In this document: positions 11,001 to 20,600 of the stretch, one piece after another
Position numbering within the stretch: position 1 is the stretch's first letter
Layout of the letters: the number at the start of each line of letters is the position of its first letter
From: JAHECW01 sp964641415
Lineage (GTDB): Bacteria > Acidobacteriota > Thermoanaerobaculia > Thermoanaerobaculales > Sulfomarinibacteraceae
DNA: 64,000 bases
NCBI GenBank assembly: GCA_964641415.1
Contig: CAZXMW010000001.1
Location: forward strand, 62,001 to 126,000
Direction of reading: 5' to 3'
Translations under genes and position numbers: made by a program
The notes under the pieces: model-generated
What the model saw: the letters and a program-made list of their open reading frames with translations, nothing else
Told to the model about the DNA's origin: nothing
Databases searched by the model: none

Positions 11001-14000
11001 CAGACGTCGGCGGTGGTGGAGGTCACGGTGCTCGGCGACGATCTCGACGAGTTCGACGAGGTCTTCACGGTGGTTCTGGGCTCTGCGCTGGACTGCACGA
11101 TCGCCGACGGTGTCGGCGAGGGAGTGATCGTCGACCAGGACGAGCCGCCGAGCTTTGCGATCGACGATCAGACCGTGGCCGAGGGTGCGGCCGGCACGAG
11201 TGTGGACGCGGTCTTCACGGTGACGCTGTCGGCGCCATCGGGCAAGCCGATCACGGTGGACTGGGCGACGGCGGACGGCACGGCGACGGCGGGCGCGGAC
11301 TACCAGGCGGGCTCGGGCCAGCTGAGCTTCGCGCCGGGCGAGATGACGAAGACCGTCGACGTCATGGTCACTGGTGACGACGTCGACGAGTTCGACGAGA
11401 CCTTCACGGTGGAGCTGACGGGCGAGAGCAACGCGACGCCGGCCGATGCGTTGGGTCTGGGGACGATCACGGACGACGACGACGAGCCGTCAGTGTCGAT
11501 CGGCGACCGGACGGTGACGGAAGGCGCGAGCGGGAGCACGGTGGATGCGACGTTTACGGTGAGCCTGTCGGCGGTGTCCGGCAAGGCGATCACGGTGGAC
11601 TGGGCGACGGCGGACGGCGCGGCGACGGCGCCGGCGGACTATGCTGCGGCGTCCGGTCAGCTGGACTTTGCGCCGGGCGAGACCGAGCACACGGTCGCGG
11701 TGACCGTGGCGGGCGACGACGAGGACGAGGGCGATCACGCGGCGAGCGTGGAGCTGTCGGGTCTGGTCAACGTCGGTGCCGGTGATCTGTCGGGCGATCT
11801 TTTGATCACGGACGACGACGCGGACGTCAACATCACGAAGACCGACGGTGTGGCCGAGGCGACGCCGGGGACCGGCCACAGCTACACGGTGACGGTGGCG
11901 AATCCCGGCAACCATCAGGTCGACGATGCGGTCGTGACGGACAACCTGCCGGCGGCCCTGACCGGGACGAGCTGGAGCTGTGTGGCCTCGGGCGGCGCGG
12001 CGTGCGACCAGGCCTCGGGGACCGGCAACCTGTCGACCACGGTCGATCTGGCGCCGGGCAGCTCGGTGACCTTCACCATCGACGGGACCATTGATCCGTC
12101 GGCGCGCGGCGCGCTTTCCAACACCGCGACGGTGGCGCTGGTGGCCGGGCTGCTGGAGGATCCGAATCTCGCGGACAACACGGCTACGGACAACACCAGC
12201 CTGGCGCCGGCCATCGATCTTTCGATCGTGAAGTCTGACGACGCGGACCCGGTGATTGCGGGGGCGGCGCTGGTCTACACCCTCGAGGTGGGCAATGCCG
12301 GTCCCTCCGACGCCACCGGCGTCGAGGTGACGGACACCCTGCCGGCGGGCGTGAGCTTTGTTTCAGCGTCGCCGGGATGTGTCGAGTCGGCCGGGGTGGT
12401 GGCGTGCGCGGTGGGCGATCTGGCGGCGACGGCTTCGACGAACATGGTCGTAGCGGTCGATGTCGATCCCGAGACGCGCGGCACCATCAGCAACACAGCG
12501 GTCGTCTCGGGTGTCGAGACCGACAGCGATCCCGGAAACGATTCCGACTCCGAGGACACGGTGGTGGAGGCGTCGGCGGATCTCGATCTGGCCAAGGAGG
12601 CGCCGGTTTCGGTGAGCCGCGGCGACAGCTTCGATGTTTCGCTGACTGTCACGAACCTCGGTCAGTCGGACGCCTTCGGCGTGGTAGTGGACGACCCGAC
12701 GCCGCAGGGTTTGACTTTCGACGGTGCGACGGCGCCGTGCGATGGCGGCTTCCCGTGCGATCTGGGCGCCCTGGAAGCGGGCGCGAGCGCGGCGATCACC
12801 GTCAGTCTCACCATCCCGGTCGACTACGACGGGCCGGACCCGATCACCAACACGGCTTCGGTGTCCGCGGAGACCCCGGACCCGGTATCGGGGAACAACC
12901 TGGCGGCGACCACGACGGCGGTCGACCGGACGCCGGAGGCCGACCTGGTGGTGGCCAAGAGCGGGCCGCCGACGGTGGCGCCGGGATCTGCGATCACCTG
13001 GAGCGTGACGGTGACCAATGACGGTCCGGATCAGGCGAGTGATGCGGAGCTCGTCGACACGATTCCGGCCGGTCTGGTGTTTGCGTCGGCCTCGACCGGG
13101 TGCGGCGAGGCTGCCGGTGTCGTGACCTGTTTGCTGGGCGATCTGGCGGCTCATGAGAGCGCGACGGTGGCGATCACGGCGACGGTGCCGGTGGACTACG
13201 CGGGCTCTGATCCCATCGTCAACACCGCTACGGTCGGCTCGGCGGTGGCCGATCCGGATGACACGAACGACTCGGACAGTGCGTCCACGGCCCTGGGTGC
13301 GGACACGATGGATCTGTCGATCATCAAGACCGCCCCGGAGACCGCGGAGCTGAGCGATGTGATCACCTACACCCTGACCGTGACCAACCACGGGCCGGCG
13401 ACGGCGGTGGGCGTCGTCGCGAGCGACGTGCTGCCGGCGGAGGTGGCGTTTGTCAGCGCTTCTGCGGGCTGTGCCGAGGGCGGTGGTCAGGTGGACTGCG
13501 ACTTCGGCGATCTGGCGGCGGGCGCGAGCGCGTCGGCGACGATTGATGTCGAGGTGATCGCGGCGTCGGGTCTGATCGTCAACACGGCGACGGTGGCTGC
13601 GATCGGCCCGATCGACGCCGATGCTTCGAACAACGTCTCCTCAGCCTCGACGGCGGTCGGTGAGCTGCCGGCCGACGTGGCGGTGACCGTCGATCTGCCG
13701 GACGAGGCGGTGCCGGGGCGGGAGCTGCCGGCGACGGTGGTGGTGACCAACCACGGGCCGGCCGCGGCCTCCGGGGTGAGCCTGGACGTCCCGGCGCCTG
13801 CCGGGCTGGCCGAGCTTGGGGTGAGCGCCCCGTGCTCGTCCGGATTCCCGTGCAGCCTCGGCGATCTCGCCGCCGGCTCGTCGCGGATCGTGACGGTCAG
13901 CTATGCGGTGTCGTCGGACTACGCGGGTCCGGACCCGATCGTGGTGAGCGCAACCGCGACCACGCTGACGACCGACGCCGATCCGGCGAACGACACCGGA

Positions 14001-17000
14001 ACGGCAACGACGCCGGTGCTGCGGCTGGTCGATCTGGCCGTGGATCTGGTGGACCTGCCGGATCCGGTGGTGGCGGGCAGCGGAGTTGGAAACCTCGGCT
14101 ACACGCTGACTCTGGTCAACGCTGGTCCGACCGACGCGTCGAACGCGACCGTCGATCTCGGCACGGTGCTGCCGGCCGGGGTGAGCGTGGTTTCGGTGAC
14201 GCCGGTGAGCGGCAGCTGGGCTGGGTCGACCTGGACGGTGGCGTCGCTGCCGGCGGGGGGCTCTGAGAGCCTGATCATGCTGCTGACGGTGGACGCGACG
14301 GCGGCGCACGGGGCCATTATTTCGGCGACTGCGACCGTGACCGGCGCGGCTGAGGTCCTGATCAACTTCGGCGACGACACGGCGACCGAGATGACGACGG
14401 TCACGCGGGCGGTGGATCTCATCGTGGACGTGGCCGAGAGCGCGGACCCGGTGGTCGCGGGCTCGGGCGCCGGGAACGTCGTCCACACGGTGACCGTGAC
14501 CAACGCCGGTCCGTCGATGGCGACGGGCGTGGTCCTCAGCGAGATACTGACGCTGCCGGCGGGCGCGAGCCTGGACTCGGCGACGCCGAGTCAGGGCGGC
14601 TATGCGGTCCCGGCGTGGACGGTGGGCGAGCTGCCCGTGGGCGCGTCGGCGACGCTGACCATGGTGGTCACGGCCTCGGCCGACGCGGCCGACGGCTCGA
14701 CGGTGGATTCCAGCGCGGCGGTCACGGCCGCCAACGAGGCACTGGTCAACACCGGCGACGACGCGGACTTTGAGAGCACGACCATCAACCGCGAGGTGGA
14801 CCTGGCGGTGGCGGTGACGGAGAGCGTCGACCCGGTGGTCGCGGGCTCGGGCGCGGGCAACCTCACTCATGTCGTGACCGTCACCAATCACGGTCCGTCG
14901 TTTGCGACCTCGCTGGGGCTCGACGTCACGGCCGCTCTGCCTTCGGGGGTGATCCTCGACTCGGCGGTGGCGAGCCAGGGCGGTTTCGTGGCTCCGGCGT
15001 GGACGGTGGGCGAGCTGCCCGTGGGCGCGTCGGCGACCCTGACCCTGACCTTCAGCGTCGGGGAAGAGGCCGTGGACGGCGCCGAGATCACGACCGGCGC
15101 GGCGGTTTCCGGCGCGGCCGAGACCATCGTCAACCCGGGCGACGACGCGGCTGTCGAGGCCACCACGGTGAGCCGTGAGCACGACGTCTCGGTGACCATC
15201 ACCGAGTCGGTCGACCCGGTGGCGGCGGGTGCGCCGTCGCCGAGCCTGACCTACGTCGTGATCGCCCGCAACTTCGGTCCATCGGGCGTCTCCGGGCTCA
15301 CTCTCGACGTCGCGACGACGCTGCCGGCGGGCGTGGTGATCGAGGACATCATTCCCTCGGCGGGGGTTTTCGCCGACCCGACGTGGACGGTGGGCGAGCT
15401 GGGCAACGGAGCGAGCGAGACGCTGACCATCCAGCTCGGGGTGTCGAGCGCGGCGGCGGACGGCTCGCAGATCAGCTGCGGGGCGGGCGTCACGGCGGCA
15501 TCCGGCACGCTCCTCAACCCCGGGGACGACTCGGCGCTTGAGGTCACCACGGTGATCGCCGAGGCGGACCTCGAGCTGGCGGCGGCTCAGAGCGTCGACC
15601 CGGTCGTCGCGGGCTCGGGCGCCGGCAATCTGGTGCACACTGTGACCGTCACCAACCATGGTCCGTCGGACGCCCTCGCGACCGCGGTCGACATCGCCGT
15701 CGTTCTGCCTGCGGGAGCGACCCTGGACAGCGTTGTGCCGAGTGCGGGCGGCTGGGCCGACCCGGTTTGGACGGTGGGCGACCTGGCGTCCGGGGCGTCG
15801 GCTTCGGTGGAGCTGGTGTACACCGTCGGTGCGTCGGCGGCGGCCGGCGGCGCGATCGAGCTGGCGGCGGCGGCGACGGCCTCGGTGTCGCTCGTCAACC
15901 CCACCAACGACGCAGTCGCGGTGTCGACCCTGGTCGACGCGCTGACCGACCTCGAGCTCGACAAGTCCGACGGCGAGGACCCGCTCGTCAGCGGTCCCGA
16001 CCTCGCCTACACCCTCGAGGTCCTCAACCACGGTCCCTCAGACTCCACCGGCGCAACGGTCGTCGACATGCTGCCCGCCGAGGCCTCCTTCGTGTCGGCC
16101 TCGCCGGGCTGCGTCCACGACTCGGGCACGGTGACCTGCGCGCTGAGCGGGGTCGCGGCCGGCGCCTCGGCCCTGCTCGTCATCGAGGTCACGGTCGACC
16201 CGACCGCGCCCTTCATCGACAACACCGCCTCCGTGGCCGCCGACGAGCCGGACCCCGTCCCGGGCAACGACGCCGACACCGAACGGACGACCCTCGACGT
16301 GGTCCCGCCGCAAGTCGACCATCTCCTGTCCACAGCCTCCGACGACGACGGCGTCCTCGACGAGTGCGACACCATCACCGGTGAAATCGTCACCCTCGGC
16401 GTCGTCTTCGACGAGATCATGCACGACCCGCCGGGCGACACCGAGCCCCTCGACGTCACCAGCCCCGACGCCTACCTCCTGGTCGGCGCCGGCCCCGACG
16501 CCGACATCGACACCGTCGACTGCTCCGGCGTCCTCGGCGACGACATCGCCGTCCCCGTCGATGCGGTCGGCTACTCGGCCGCCTCGAGCACCGCGACCCT
16601 GTCCTTCCCCTACCCCGTGACCCTCAGCCACGACCTGCACCGCTTCGTCCTGTGCGCGGACCGCCTCGCCGACCGCGCCGGCAACCTCCTCGACGGCGAC
16701 GGCAACGGCTCTCCCGGCGACCACCACGTCACCACCTTCAGGGTCGACGCCCACAACCTCTTCGACAACGGGCACCTCGACTGCTCTCTCGACGCGTGGA
16801 CCGCCGTCTCGACCTTGCCCGAGGAGATCGAGTACGACCCCGCCGACGTCGACGACTCCTCCCTCTCCGGCTCCGCCCACATCACCTACCTCGCACCTCA
16901 GCCCTACATCGGCGTCAGCCAGTGCAGGCCTCTCGACGGCGCCCACGACCTCACCCTCGCCGCCGAGATCGCCCTCCATCCCACCAGCAACTACACCGCC

Positions 17001-17312
17001 ACCATCCACCTCCAGTGCCTCTCCTTCGACACCACCGACTGCTCCGGCGCCCCCGTCGACGGCGACGCCGCTGAAATCCTCATCCCCAACCCCTCCGGCG
17101 CCTGGCTCCATGTCGAGGCCCCGCTCCTCTCCGCCGAGGCCACCGCCTCCATCGCCTGCGACGTCCTCATCGTCGACCCCGAAGGCGGCTTCAACGAGGC
17201 CTATCTCGACAACCTCCACCTCTTCGACCACGGACCTGCCCACCTCAACGCCATCTTCACCGACGGCTTCGAGTCAGGAACGACATCCGCATGGAGTTCC
17301 TCCACCCCCTGA
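5094..17312 (+). CDS. Giant multidomain adhesin-like secreted protein A (4072 aa)
   Basis: ATG preceded by GGGAGG; signal peptide ends at SPVEAQ. In order: a reelin/MAM-like segment (~45-220), a PKD domain (~230-290), an Fn3-like stretch and a bacterial repeat domain (GSGTVISSPAGIDCGSDCSE) to ~460, then a cadherin/VCBS-like domain (FNADGSFTYQAAPNWNGADS). A C-type lectin domain at ~670-810 has the EPN and WND calcium/sugar motifs. A second VCBS-like domain, three Calx-beta repeats (~925-1260) and two DUF11 repeats follow. The CSLREA motif sits at ~1540 with a parallel beta-helix to ~1790. Then come three Calx-beta and twelve DUF11 repeats and a Cys-containing C-terminal region ending FTDGFESGTTSAW. 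From residue 1748 on, it appears identical to the gene at 17625. Probably an exported, calcium-stabilised adhesin or matrix protein; no LPXTG- or IPTL-type anchor is seen. Confidence 0.85.
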   Translation: MFSSFSVSPSRTTVIRTGLAALSLALALSAASPVEAQCTVDFTWSPSAVYQGTTVSFNATGATSGTAFNFNDGNLPSGWVVGGGYTVGAETCATSYMNWNSTNFYWASTAGSGTPYIETSGVDVSGGGSIDFIMAYAIQGGSSPCEGPDASGEGVYLEYSTNGGASWTQINYWDPNGGSVGSNPFAGTWTTVAQSIPSGARTTNTKFRWIQKNSSGSAYDNWGIDEVAISGVSSTDWITGYSWTFGDGGTSSVEDPTHSYSSPGAKSVSATVSTHLGCTYTRTKSLTVTNRLPTTNPVSFNGSTISWTYADADGNGQAQYEVEVWQGGTRVWDPAVGSGGASSLAYGGPSLAPATTYTAQVRAFDGYNWGGWSSASYTTPAEHTLSVSRAGTGSGTVISSPAGIDCGSDCSESYVHGTPVNLTATPAVGSLFTGWSGGACSGTGVCSITLNANTTVTANFASPVADSYSFDEDVSKTIAAPGVLGNDAATGLTAALDSGPSNEASFTFNADGSFTYQAAPNWNGADSFTYALSNGSSTSSAATVTLNVAAVDDSPTLTASGAANTFVEDLAAVFADDSILLEDIDGPNLDGAKVSISGGFVAGEDWLDYTPTSGISGSYDGGTGVLSLSGSGTAAAYQAAFRAVTYRNSNSSLPDEGDRTVTFSIGESTLYSPDTGHYYEFVTSSGISWTDAKNAAEARSYYGLQGYLVTATSSAENTFVASKLQGQGWIGASDAGSENVWIWATGPENGTQFWQGLADGYVVGGEYNNWASGEPNNAGGEDYAHYLTNGEWNDYPVQLSGISGYVVEYGGMPGDPAVVSLTADVTVHVQEVNDPPVANPDSTTVIEDGSVTIPVLGNDTDIDDGTPTIIGVTQGSIGAVAHNGSTVTYTPNADANGPDSFTYTISDGRGGAATGAVTVTVTPVADISIGDVTQNEGSGGGTTAFVFTVSLDEPASTTVQIPWSTADGTALAGEDYTAASNTLTLTVGQSSGTISIAVGADEKHELDESFVVNLGAPVNGSLVDGQGAATVANDDPEPTLSVDDPVVAEATGSATTLVFTVSLDRPSYQIVTVSVATSDGDAEAGADYVAIPPTTITFAATETVQTVPVTVIGDDLDELDETLQLDLSSPVNATIADSTGVGTITDDDDTPTLAVADLTVDENDGGGAALVQVTLTGKSQRTITVDAATSDGDAAAGADYTAQTTTFTWLSGETGAQTLSVPITDDGEDEADESFTVSLSSAEAATIADADAAVTIRDNDADVGISKTDDSDLAIPGTPLTYTIVVSNPGHHQVNGATVADVLPPEVLGATWTCSATSGSVCGAASGSGDINTTVDMAPGGSATFILDGTVSETGEGTLVNTATVTLAPGFLSDPDTSDNTASDSSLMERHADLEITLVNDMDPIVVGTPGRWTATLTNHGPSDAPGVLVSFDLPAGAVWDDASPGDCSQAGETVTCTDVASLDIDESASFTFSAHLTELPDAPNPTELTVGATVDFDDGLGAVEENPANSSAVDSVEVGPIVVNTTADDDDGRCTVGHCSLREAISLANLNPPTDDIRFGIPEPMATHGVYRIGVNSIGLGKLPVVTGETRFSGESQPGFEGSSLIVVDGAAAPFGATGLSLTGGASVVSALTVVGFTGHGVMLSNAGNNEISGCTIGVEGAGETANGNLGNGLYIRNVPDTHVHDSVIGANGRSGIVLESSRTTGSSIHDCFIGVGIGGTTALGNGEHGIYVVGASDNDLGPSNLIANNNVNGILVSTGLGNRIEGNEIHGNTLLGIDLANDGVTANDPMDGDDGANHLQNYPVLTRVTEGSAATGIVGDLASAASTEYAVEFFASSACDPSGYGEAETVVWSTTVTTDAGGGVHFELAAPVTVTAGWYLTATATDPDGNTSELSACREVEAAPSVSIGDVSVTESDGGTSVTAAFAVSLSAPSGLPAEVSWSTADGSAVAGLDYQAAAGTVGFAPGQTSAVVEVTVLGDDLDEFDEVFTVVLGSALDCTIADGVGEGVIVDQDEPPSFAIDDQTVAEGAAGTSVDAVFTVTLSAPSGKPITVDWATADGTATAGADYQAGSGQLSFAPGEMTKTVDVMVTGDDVDEFDETFTVELTGESNATPADALGLGTITDDDDEPSVSIGDRTVTEGASGSTVDATFTVSLSAVSGKAITVDWATADGAATAPADYAAASGQLDFAPGETEHTVAVTVAGDDEDEGDHAASVELSGLVNVGAGDLSGDLLITDDDADVNITKTDGVAEATPGTGHSYTVTVANPGNHQVDDAVVTDNLPAALTGTSWSCVASGGAACDQASGTGNLSTTVDLAPGSSVTFTIDGTIDPSARGALSNTATVALVAGLLEDPNLADNTATDNTSLAPAIDLSIVKSDDADPVIAGAALVYTLEVGNAGPSDATGVEVTDTLPAGVSFVSASPGCVESAGVVACAVGDLAATASTNMVVAVDVDPETRGTISNTAVVSGVETDSDPGNDSDSEDTVVEASADLDLAKEAPVSVSRGDSFDVSLTVTNLGQSDAFGVVVDDPTPQGLTFDGATAPCDGGFPCDLGALEAGASAAITVSLTIPVDYDGPDPITNTASVSAETPDPVSGNNLAATTTAVDRTPEADLVVAKSGPPTVAPGSAITWSVTVTNDGPDQASDAELVDTIPAGLVFASASTGCGEAAGVVTCLLGDLAAHESATVAITATVPVDYAGSDPIVNTATVGSAVADPDDTNDSDSASTALGADTMDLSIIKTAPETAELSDVITYTLTVTNHGPATAVGVVASDVLPAEVAFVSASAGCAEGGGQVDCDFGDLAAGASASATIDVEVIAASGLIVNTATVAAIGPIDADASNNVSSASTAVGELPADVAVTVDLPDEAVPGRELPATVVVTNHGPAAASGVSLDVPAPAGLAELGVSAPCSSGFPCSLGDLAAGSSRIVTVSYAVSSDYAGPDPIVVSATATTLTTDADPANDTGTATTPVLRLVDLAVDLVDLPDPVVAGSGVGNLGYTLTLVNAGPTDASNATVDLGTVLPAGVSVVSVTPVSGSWAGSTWTVASLPAGGSESLIMLLTVDATAAHGAIISATATVTGAAEVLINFGDDTATEMTTVTRAVDLIVDVAESADPVVAGSGAGNVVHTVTVTNAGPSMATGVVLSEILTLPAGASLDSATPSQGGYAVPAWTVGELPVGASATLTMVVTASADAADGSTVDSSAAVTAANEALVNTGDDADFESTTINREVDLAVAVTESVDPVVAGSGAGNLTHVVTVTNHGPSFATSLGLDVTAALPSGVILDSAVASQGGFVAPAWTVGELPVGASATLTLTFSVGEEAVDGAEITTGAAVSGAAETIVNPGDDAAVEATTVSREHDVSVTITESVDPVAAGAPSPSLTYVVIARNFGPSGVSGLTLDVATTLPAGVVIEDIIPSAGVFADPTWTVGELGNGASETLTIQLGVSSAAADGSQISCGAGVTAASGTLLNPGDDSALEVTTVIAEADLELAAAQSVDPVVAGSGAGNLVHTVTVTNHGPSDALATAVDIAVVLPAGATLDSVVPSAGGWADPVWTVGDLASGASASVELVYTVGASAAAGGAIELAAAATASVSLVNPTNDAVAVSTLVDALTDLELDKSDGEDPLVSGPDLAYTLEVLNHGPSDSTGATVVDMLPAEASFVSASPGCVHDSGTVTCALSGVAAGASALLVIEVTVDPTAPFIDNTASVAADEPDPVPGNDADTERTTLDVVPPQVDHLLSTASDDDGVLDECDTITGEIVTLGVVFDEIMHDPPGDTEPLDVTSPDAYLLVGAGPDADIDTVDCSGVLGDDIAVPVDAVGYSAASSTATLSFPYPVTLSHDLHRFVLCADRLADRAGNLLDGDGNGSPGDHHVTTFRVDAHNLFDNGHLDCSLDAWTAVSTLPEEIEYDPADVDDSSLSGSAHITYLAPQPYIGVSQCRPLDGAHDLTLAAEIALHPTSNYTATIHLQCLSFDTTDCSGAPVDGDAAEILIPNPSGAWLHVEAPLLSAEATASIACDVLIVDPEGGFNEAYLDNLHLFDHGPAHLNAIFTDGFESGTTSAWSSSTP

Positions 17313-17464
17313 CCCCTCGACCCTCCCAACCCTCCTCCCGCGCCCGGGGCAGCCCCCCGGGCGCCCCTTTTTCCTGACCCGGCCGGCAACAAAAAGCTCC
17401 CGGCTGTCAGGCCAACGCCGTCCACGAATGACGGCCGCGGAACGCGAGGCCTCGGTGACCGGTC
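10335..17464. repeat. 7130-bp direct repeat, copy A
   Basis: From attgccaacaacaacg at 10335 to ctcggtgaccggtc ending at 17464, the sequence matches 21114-28243 at a constant offset of 10,779 bases. I found no indel and no mismatch in any stretch compared. It covers the last 2325 codons of gene A, its terminator and ~150 bases beyond the stop. It begins in the middle of the beta-helix domain. Confidence 0.95.
17341..17372 (+). terminator. Rho-independent terminator of giant gene A
   Basis: CGCCCGGGG (17341-17349) pairs with CCCCGGGCG (17355-17363) around the loop CAGCC. TTTTT follows at 17368-17372. It begins 29 bases after the stop codon and is duplicated after giant gene B. Confidence 0.85.
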
Positions 17465-17486
17465 CGAGCGGGAACGGAAAAATCCC

Positions 17487-17521
17487 GGTGACCTGTATCA
17501 CAACCGGACGTCTGTGGAACC
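17487..17521 (+). promoter_or_regulatory. CRP-like box plus GTGGAACC element upstream of giant gene B
   Basis: GGTGACCTGTATCACA (17487-17502) shares the 14-mer GTGACCTGTATCAC with the box at 4958-4971. GTGGAACC lies at 17514-17521, again 12 bases after the palindrome. It begins 23 bases after copy A of the long repeat ends, in DNA otherwise unlike the region upstream of gene A. Conservation of only these two blocks suggests selection. Confidence 0.6.
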
Positions 17522-17624
17522 AATGACCGGAATGGAAGCGCTCAAGCCTCAAGCCTCATTGGTCGGATCGACGACAACCGTGATCCTGCCCACCATCGGA
17601 ACAGCTTTCCAGCGGAGGTCATCC

Positions 17625-20600
17625 ATGTTCGCCACCAGCTCTCGCCGGGTCGTCTCACTCGTAATGCTTCTCATCCTCACTCTCGCGATTCCGGGATGGG
17701 TCCTTGCCGAGCCCGAAGACGCCGCGGTCCTGGTTGAGACGCGGAAAGCGGGAGCTCGGATGCTCCTCGATCCCGACGACATCCTGGTTGCGATTCCCGA
17801 GGCAACGGCGATTGCCGAGCTCGGTCTCGCCCCCGGGGCGGCCGTGGAGCTTCCGGAAGGAAGCCCCTTCCGCGTCGACGGCAGTCTCCTCGTCGCTGCT
17901 CGCCAGCTCGTCTTTGATGCCTCCGGCGTCCACACCGTGACCATCGTCAGCGCGGATGGAGATCGCGAGCAGGTCGAGATCATGCTGCCCCTCGTCGCCG
18001 GGCCCGAAACCAAGACCATGGTCGGAAACGAGGTCTTCCTCCAGGGCTCGTACGTCGAGGTCGGCATGGCGGAAGGCGGCTTCTTCGGAACCTCGGGCGC
18101 CGCTCCGACCGGCTTCCACGAAATCGGGCGCAGCACGCTCGGTTTCGTCGCCGACTACGGCCGCGACGGCTGGACCACCGGCAGCCCGGCGCAGACCGGC
18201 GACTACTTCCTGCCCGGCAGCCCCTTCGAGGGCTGGTCGGTGAAGTGGGACGAGGGCGGCACCGTCTACGGCAACTTCGGCGGCACCACTCAGAACTTCC
18301 CGATGCAGGCAGTCACCGAAACCAGCGCCGGTTCGACCCAGGCCGCGGCCTGGGTCGGCGAGCTCACGACCGGCTCCGGGAGTCTGCGGGCGCTTCAGAA
18401 TGTTGCCTTCGAGTCCGATGACCTGTTCTTCGTCATGAGCGTGACCCTCGAGAACATCGGCTCGACCACCCTGACCAACGTCCGCTACCTGCGCAGCGTC
18501 GACCCCGACCAGGAGGTCGACCTCGGAGGCGACTACTCGACCCTCAACTCGGTTCACTACCAGCCGGGCACCACCGGCAACCCGGACAAGGCCTTGGTCG
18601 TGGCCAACGGCCAGATCTGGGGGCTGACCCTGGGCCTCGGGACCTTCGACAGCCGGGCGGTTGTGACCACCGAAAGCCCCTGGCCGCAAGACCCCGACGC
18701 CGTCATCGGCTCGCCCGAGGCGCCCTCTCCGTCGAGCCCGACCAACGCCGACGCCGCCATCGCACTGGCCTTCAGTCTGGGCGACCTCGCTCCCGGCCAG
18801 ACGGTCTCCTTCAGCTACGCCTACATCCTCAACGCCGACGACCTGGACGTAGCTCTCGGCAACCTCGAGGCGGTGACGATCCTCCAGCCCGGCGGCACGA
18901 TCTCGGGAACCAACGTCCCCTTCCACGCCACCACGAGCGACCCGGCCAACACAACCCAGGTCGAGTTCTTCATCAACGGCACCAGCATCGGGTTCGATAC
19001 CACGCCGGACGCGGGCGGCGTCTTCGGCCTCACCTTCAACTCCACCGACTACCCCAACGGCACCCTCTACAAGTTCCTCAAGGCCGAGGCGACCTTTGCC
19101 GACGGTTCCAAAGCCTCCAAGAGCGCCACCGTGACGATCGCCAACGACGGCCCCCCCGTGGTCTTTGTGACTCCGATCTCGGGGGCCAGCGTCGACGGCG
19201 ACGACCTCCCGGTCGAGGTGGAGGGGACCGACCCGCTCCATCTCCCCGCCAGCGTCAGTTTCTTCCGCGAGACCTCGGGGACCGGCTCGATCTTCCTCGG
19301 CGAGATCACGAGCGCGCCTTTCGCCACGACCTACGACACCTCGGACCTGCCGACTGACGAGACCGTGGTTCTCAAGGCGATCGCCACCGACTCGGTGGGC
19401 AACGAGACCGTCATCTACACCTCGGTCACCACCGCGATCAACTATCCGCCGACCGACATCACCCTGAGCCCGACCTCGGTGCCGGAGAACAGCCTCGGCG
19501 GAACCCTGGTCGGGACCCTTGACACCATCGACCCCAATACCTGGGACACCTTTACCTACGAGCTGCTCGATGATGCGGGCGGCCGTTTTCAGATCTCGGG
19601 CGGCCAGCTGCAGGTGGCGCCGGGCGCCGACCTCAACTACGAGGTCGCTTCGAGCCACTCCATCGAGGTCCGCAGCACCGACTCCGGCGGCCATCAGGTC
19701 GGCAGGGTCTTCACGATCACGGTCATCAACGTCGCCGAGCCGCTGATCTCGGTCGCGGACCTGACGGTCTCTGAGGGCGATGGGACGGCCGAGGTCGTCC
19801 TGACTCTCGCCGACCCGTCGGCAAGCCCGACCTCCGTCACCTGCGCGACCTCCGACGGGACCGCGGTGGCGGTCGAGGACTACACGGCGACCTCGGCGAT
19901 CGTGACCTGGCCCGGCGGATCCGGTGGCGCCCAAGTGTGCTCCGTGCCGATCGTCGACGACGGCCGTTATGCGCCGTCCGAGAGCTTCAGCGTCACGCTT
20001 TCATCACCGGTCAACGGCGAGATCACCGACGGCTCGGCGGTGGTCACGATCACGGACGACGACGACCCGCCCACCATCGACGCCGACGCCGACCGAACGG
20101 TCGACGAGACCGACGGCTCGATCGAGCTCACCGTGACCATGACGAACCAGTGCGAGCAGACGGTGACGGTCGACGCCGCGACTGCCGACGGCTCCGCGTT
20201 GGCGGGGTCGGACTACACGTCGGTCAGCACAGTGCTGACCTGGTCCGCGGGCGAGGACGGCCCACGCACCGTGACGGTGACCATCACCGACGACGACATC
20301 GACGAGGACGACGAAGCCTTCAGTCTCGAGCTCGCCAACCCGGTCAACGCCGCCATCGGCGACGGCCAGACCGGTGTCACCATCACCGACGACGAGCTCG
20401 TGGTCAACACCACGTCGGACCACAACGACGGGGCCTGCACGGTCGCCGACTGCACGCTGCGCGAGGCGATTTTGGCCTCGAACGCGAGAGCTCAGGACGA
20501 CACGATCCGGTTCGCCATTCCGGCCGGAATGGCGAGCGGAGGAATCTACACGATCCGGGTCGGGGGTCCGAGCGGCTCGCTCGGGACGCTGCCGGTCATG

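Noticed and set aside
13641..16031. A 796-codon reading frame on the minus strand, repeated at 24420-26810
   Set aside because: It lies opposite the DUF11 repeats of the giant genes and its translation is Arg/His-rich without domains. It is a by-product of G-ending codons in a GC-rich gene.
10800..16300. Repeated segments that could suggest a CRISPR array or satellite
   Set aside because: The periodicity of ~330-390 bases is in frame and follows Calx-beta and DUF11 protein repeats; there are no short identical repeats with unique spacers.
17514..17624. N-terminal extension of giant protein B from a start at 17514
   Set aside because: It overlaps the GTGGAACC element and would place 37 residues before the signal peptide; the ATG at 17625 has a strong ribosome site.
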